This document shows positions 62,035-64,000 of a stretch of DNA of 64,000 bases, one piece after another. Every line of letters starts with the position of its first letter. The first letter of the stretch is position 1. The notes below the pieces were generated by a model that saw only the letters and a program-made list of their open reading frames with translations, made no database searches and was not told the origin of the DNA. Position numbers and translations under genes: made by a program. The stretch is from Adiantum capillus-veneris (lineage: Eukaryota > Streptophyta > Polypodiopsida > Polypodiales > Pteridaceae). The stretch spans positions 110,823,977-110,887,976 of the forward strand of contig CM043949.1 in NCBI GenBank assembly GCA_014529385.2, written 5' to 3'.

Positions 62035-64000
62035 TCATTTAGGAGGTAGTTCACAAGGTATGTCGTCAATAAAAACATCTTGAAATCCCTTGAGAAAATT
62101 GGATAACTCTAATTTCTTGTGATTATTTATATTTTCTTTTGCTAAAGCATTAGGTTCATTTTGAGAATCTTTAACAAAAATCATGTACACGGAAATAGAG
62201 CTCTTTATTGACTTATTGAAAGCTTGCGCATGTATAATGGGTATGGTGTTACCCAACTCTTTGGCATCTATGTGCATATCTTTTTCCGTGAACCTAAAGT
62301 AGATTTTACCTTTAGGGAATTTAACATTGGCAGCCATGCGATCAAACCATGGTGCCCCTAGGATTACATCCTCATGCTTGAGAGGAGATATAAAGAAGTC
62401 CTCTTTGTCCACATAGCTTTGGAAATGGAGGCTCAATTTCCCAAGTAAGGGAGTGACTGAAGCTTCTTGCCCCTTGAAAGCACCATCGACGGGTAGGACA
62501 TCTCCCATCTCATAGGCTTGGATGCTTAGCTTGGTGGCCAACTCTGTGGATATGAAATTGTGAGTAGAACCAGGGTCAAAGAGAATAAAAGCATCATGTT
62601 CTCTTACCTTTCCCCAAGCATGATATAAAGGAGATCCTTCATGGTGAGCTTCCTCTTCTTGGATTTTGACCAAGGTAGGTCTAGGAGGCTCATTTTGTGT
62701 ATTCTTGTGTGGGCAAGCATGGTAAGCATGCCCTTGCTCCCCGCACTTGAAACAACGGTTATCTTTACGATAACGCTCAAGCTCTTTAGGAGAGAGTTTA
62801 TTTTTTCCTTTATAAACTCCCAAGCTCCTTAGCTTTGTTGTTTTTGGCGTTGCCTTTAGGAGACTTTTGGAAATTGTCCTTCCCCTTAGGCTCATTGTTA
62901 CGGTCCTTGTTCTCTGTGGGCTTAAGATTTCTCTTAGCCTATGTTTGGAACTTGATTTGTGAAGCCACCTTGGTATGGTGTATGACCGCAGATATGGTGC
63001 GTGGCCTTTGGGAGTTGTCATCGCCATATCTTTAGTTAAGCCTGCACAAAATTGTTGCTTTTGCTCTCTAAAATCCATCTTTTTGAAGACAGTGGCTTTG
63101 AGATGTAAGTCCCAAAACTTGTCTACATATTTATGATTCGTAAGGAGAGAGCTTCCACCATTGCCTGGTAGACTTTTGAAAATGCATAGCTACATGGTGT
63201 AGCTTAGAGGACTCCATGAATCCCTCATCTCCAAACACCACATCAAATTGTTAGATGAAAGCCAAGACTTTGTCCGTAGCACCAAAGGTGCCATCGTAGG
63301 TAAGGAAAGAGATGTTCTTTTTTCCCTCTTTGAACTTCTTGAGCTTGGACAACCTCTTCCACGTGGCATAGGATTTCCTATGGCCTCTTCTTTTTGGTGG
63401 TTCAAAAGTTGCACCATCACTTTCTTCAAAAGATGAAAAATTTGAGGAAGATGGAGCAGAGGGTGACCTCTTATTTCCTTTTTCTTGCCTTGTTCCTCCT
63501 TGTCTGCACCATCACTTTCTTCATAAGAAGAAGAGGATGGAGAAGAGGGTAACCTCTTTTTCGCCTTTTTCTTCTCTTTTTTTCTGTCATCCCTCTTTGA
63601 ATTATGGTGTGGAGAAGTGTGCAATGGTCTTCTTCGTTTAGGAGGTGATGGAGAGCGGTTTGCCCACCGTCTTCGTGGAGCCATCTCCGCCAAGGTGGCA
63701 GGAGACTCACTTCTTTCTTGTTCTATTGGTGGGGGCTCTTGAGTTCTCCTTTGGGAAGGAGATGCGTCATCAAGAATTAAATTTTTGAGCCCTTTGTATG
63801 GACCCTTGTCTTCTTCCCGAATCGGAGAGAGGCCTCTTTTGGAAGTCTCACAAGGAGGCTTCCTCGGTACTCTCTCTTCTTAGTGGGGAGTTTGGAGAAT
63901 CCATGAGCACGAAGCTACCGTTGCACTTCACTTTGGAGGGATGGATTGCCCATGGCTTGTTGTATCCTAGAAACAAGGTAGTTAACAAGCATAGGGGCAT
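62035..64000 (-). pseudogene. Chromovirus Gag and protease, copy 2 (5' end outside window)
   Basis: The 347-residue frame 62035-63078 matches copy 1: CX2CX4HX4C knuckle near residue 115, FDPGSTHNFIS protease site near residue 168, ILGAPWF. The Arg/Lys/Ser-rich frame is at 63190-63693. The start codon equivalent to 34400 would lie about 70 bp past the window edge. Confidence 0.8.

Larger units (their letters stand above)
57034..64000 (-). mobile_element. Chromovirus, copy 2 (more complete, truncated by window)
   Basis: Same element as copy 1. The 3' LTR starts TCTAACATTT at 57034 (TG mutated to TC). The pol stop is at 59002. RT and RNase H are present. The Gag start and 5' LTR lie beyond the window. 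Confidence 0.85.

Overview
The window looks like repeat-dominated nuclear DNA from a large plant genome. Nearly everything recognisable is LTR retrotransposon, and four primer-binding sites match or nearly match the plant initiator tRNA-Met 3' end (TGGTATCA...). There are long microsatellites, and I found no intact host gene, tRNA, rRNA or CRISPR array. I cannot name the species. Homology calls rest on reading motifs; no alignment or database search was run.

Left part (1-19268). A decayed plus-strand Ty3/gypsy pol tail occupies 1-3264: RNase H, integrase, then an unusual retropepsin-like segment downstream of the integrase. A minus-strand Ty1/copia element follows (4373-about 9240) with gag, protease, integrase, RT and RNase H all recognisable but broken. 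A third LTR element contributes a long decayed ORF in the env-like position (10021-13600), a polypurine tract and a 3' LTR start. Next come a tandem array of foldback units (14524-15440), a TATATGG-type minisatellite, an array of GTAACT/AGTTAC dyads, a 43-base poly-G run and a SWIM zinc-finger remnant.

Middle and right (19269-64000). The core is a family of gag-only, LARD-like retrotransposons with LTRs of about 4.3-4.45 kb. A minus-strand copy (19282-54241) inserted into a (GT)n tract (5-bp target duplication GTGTG). A plus-strand copy (22521-50717) is nested inside its 5' LTR, with target duplication CCTTC at both ends. The plus copy has the form LTR-internal-LTR-internal-LTR, as expected after recombination between LTRs. 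Each of the four complete LTRs carries 11 units of a 152-bp tandem repeat. Each also carries a short ORF that resembles a Gag N-terminus and ends at a splice-donor-like site.

A block of about 10 kb (25161-35480) is a second copy of 54048-64000, in the same orientation. It holds the LARD/host junction, host flank and a minus-strand chromodomain-bearing Ty3/gypsy element. Shared LTR variants suggest a duplication of about 30 kb running from inside a LARD LTR to inside the chromovirus LTR, followed by loss of about 17.5 kb from the first copy. An assembly error must be excluded. No gene set here looks functional as it stands; the interest lies in element architecture and rearrangement history.
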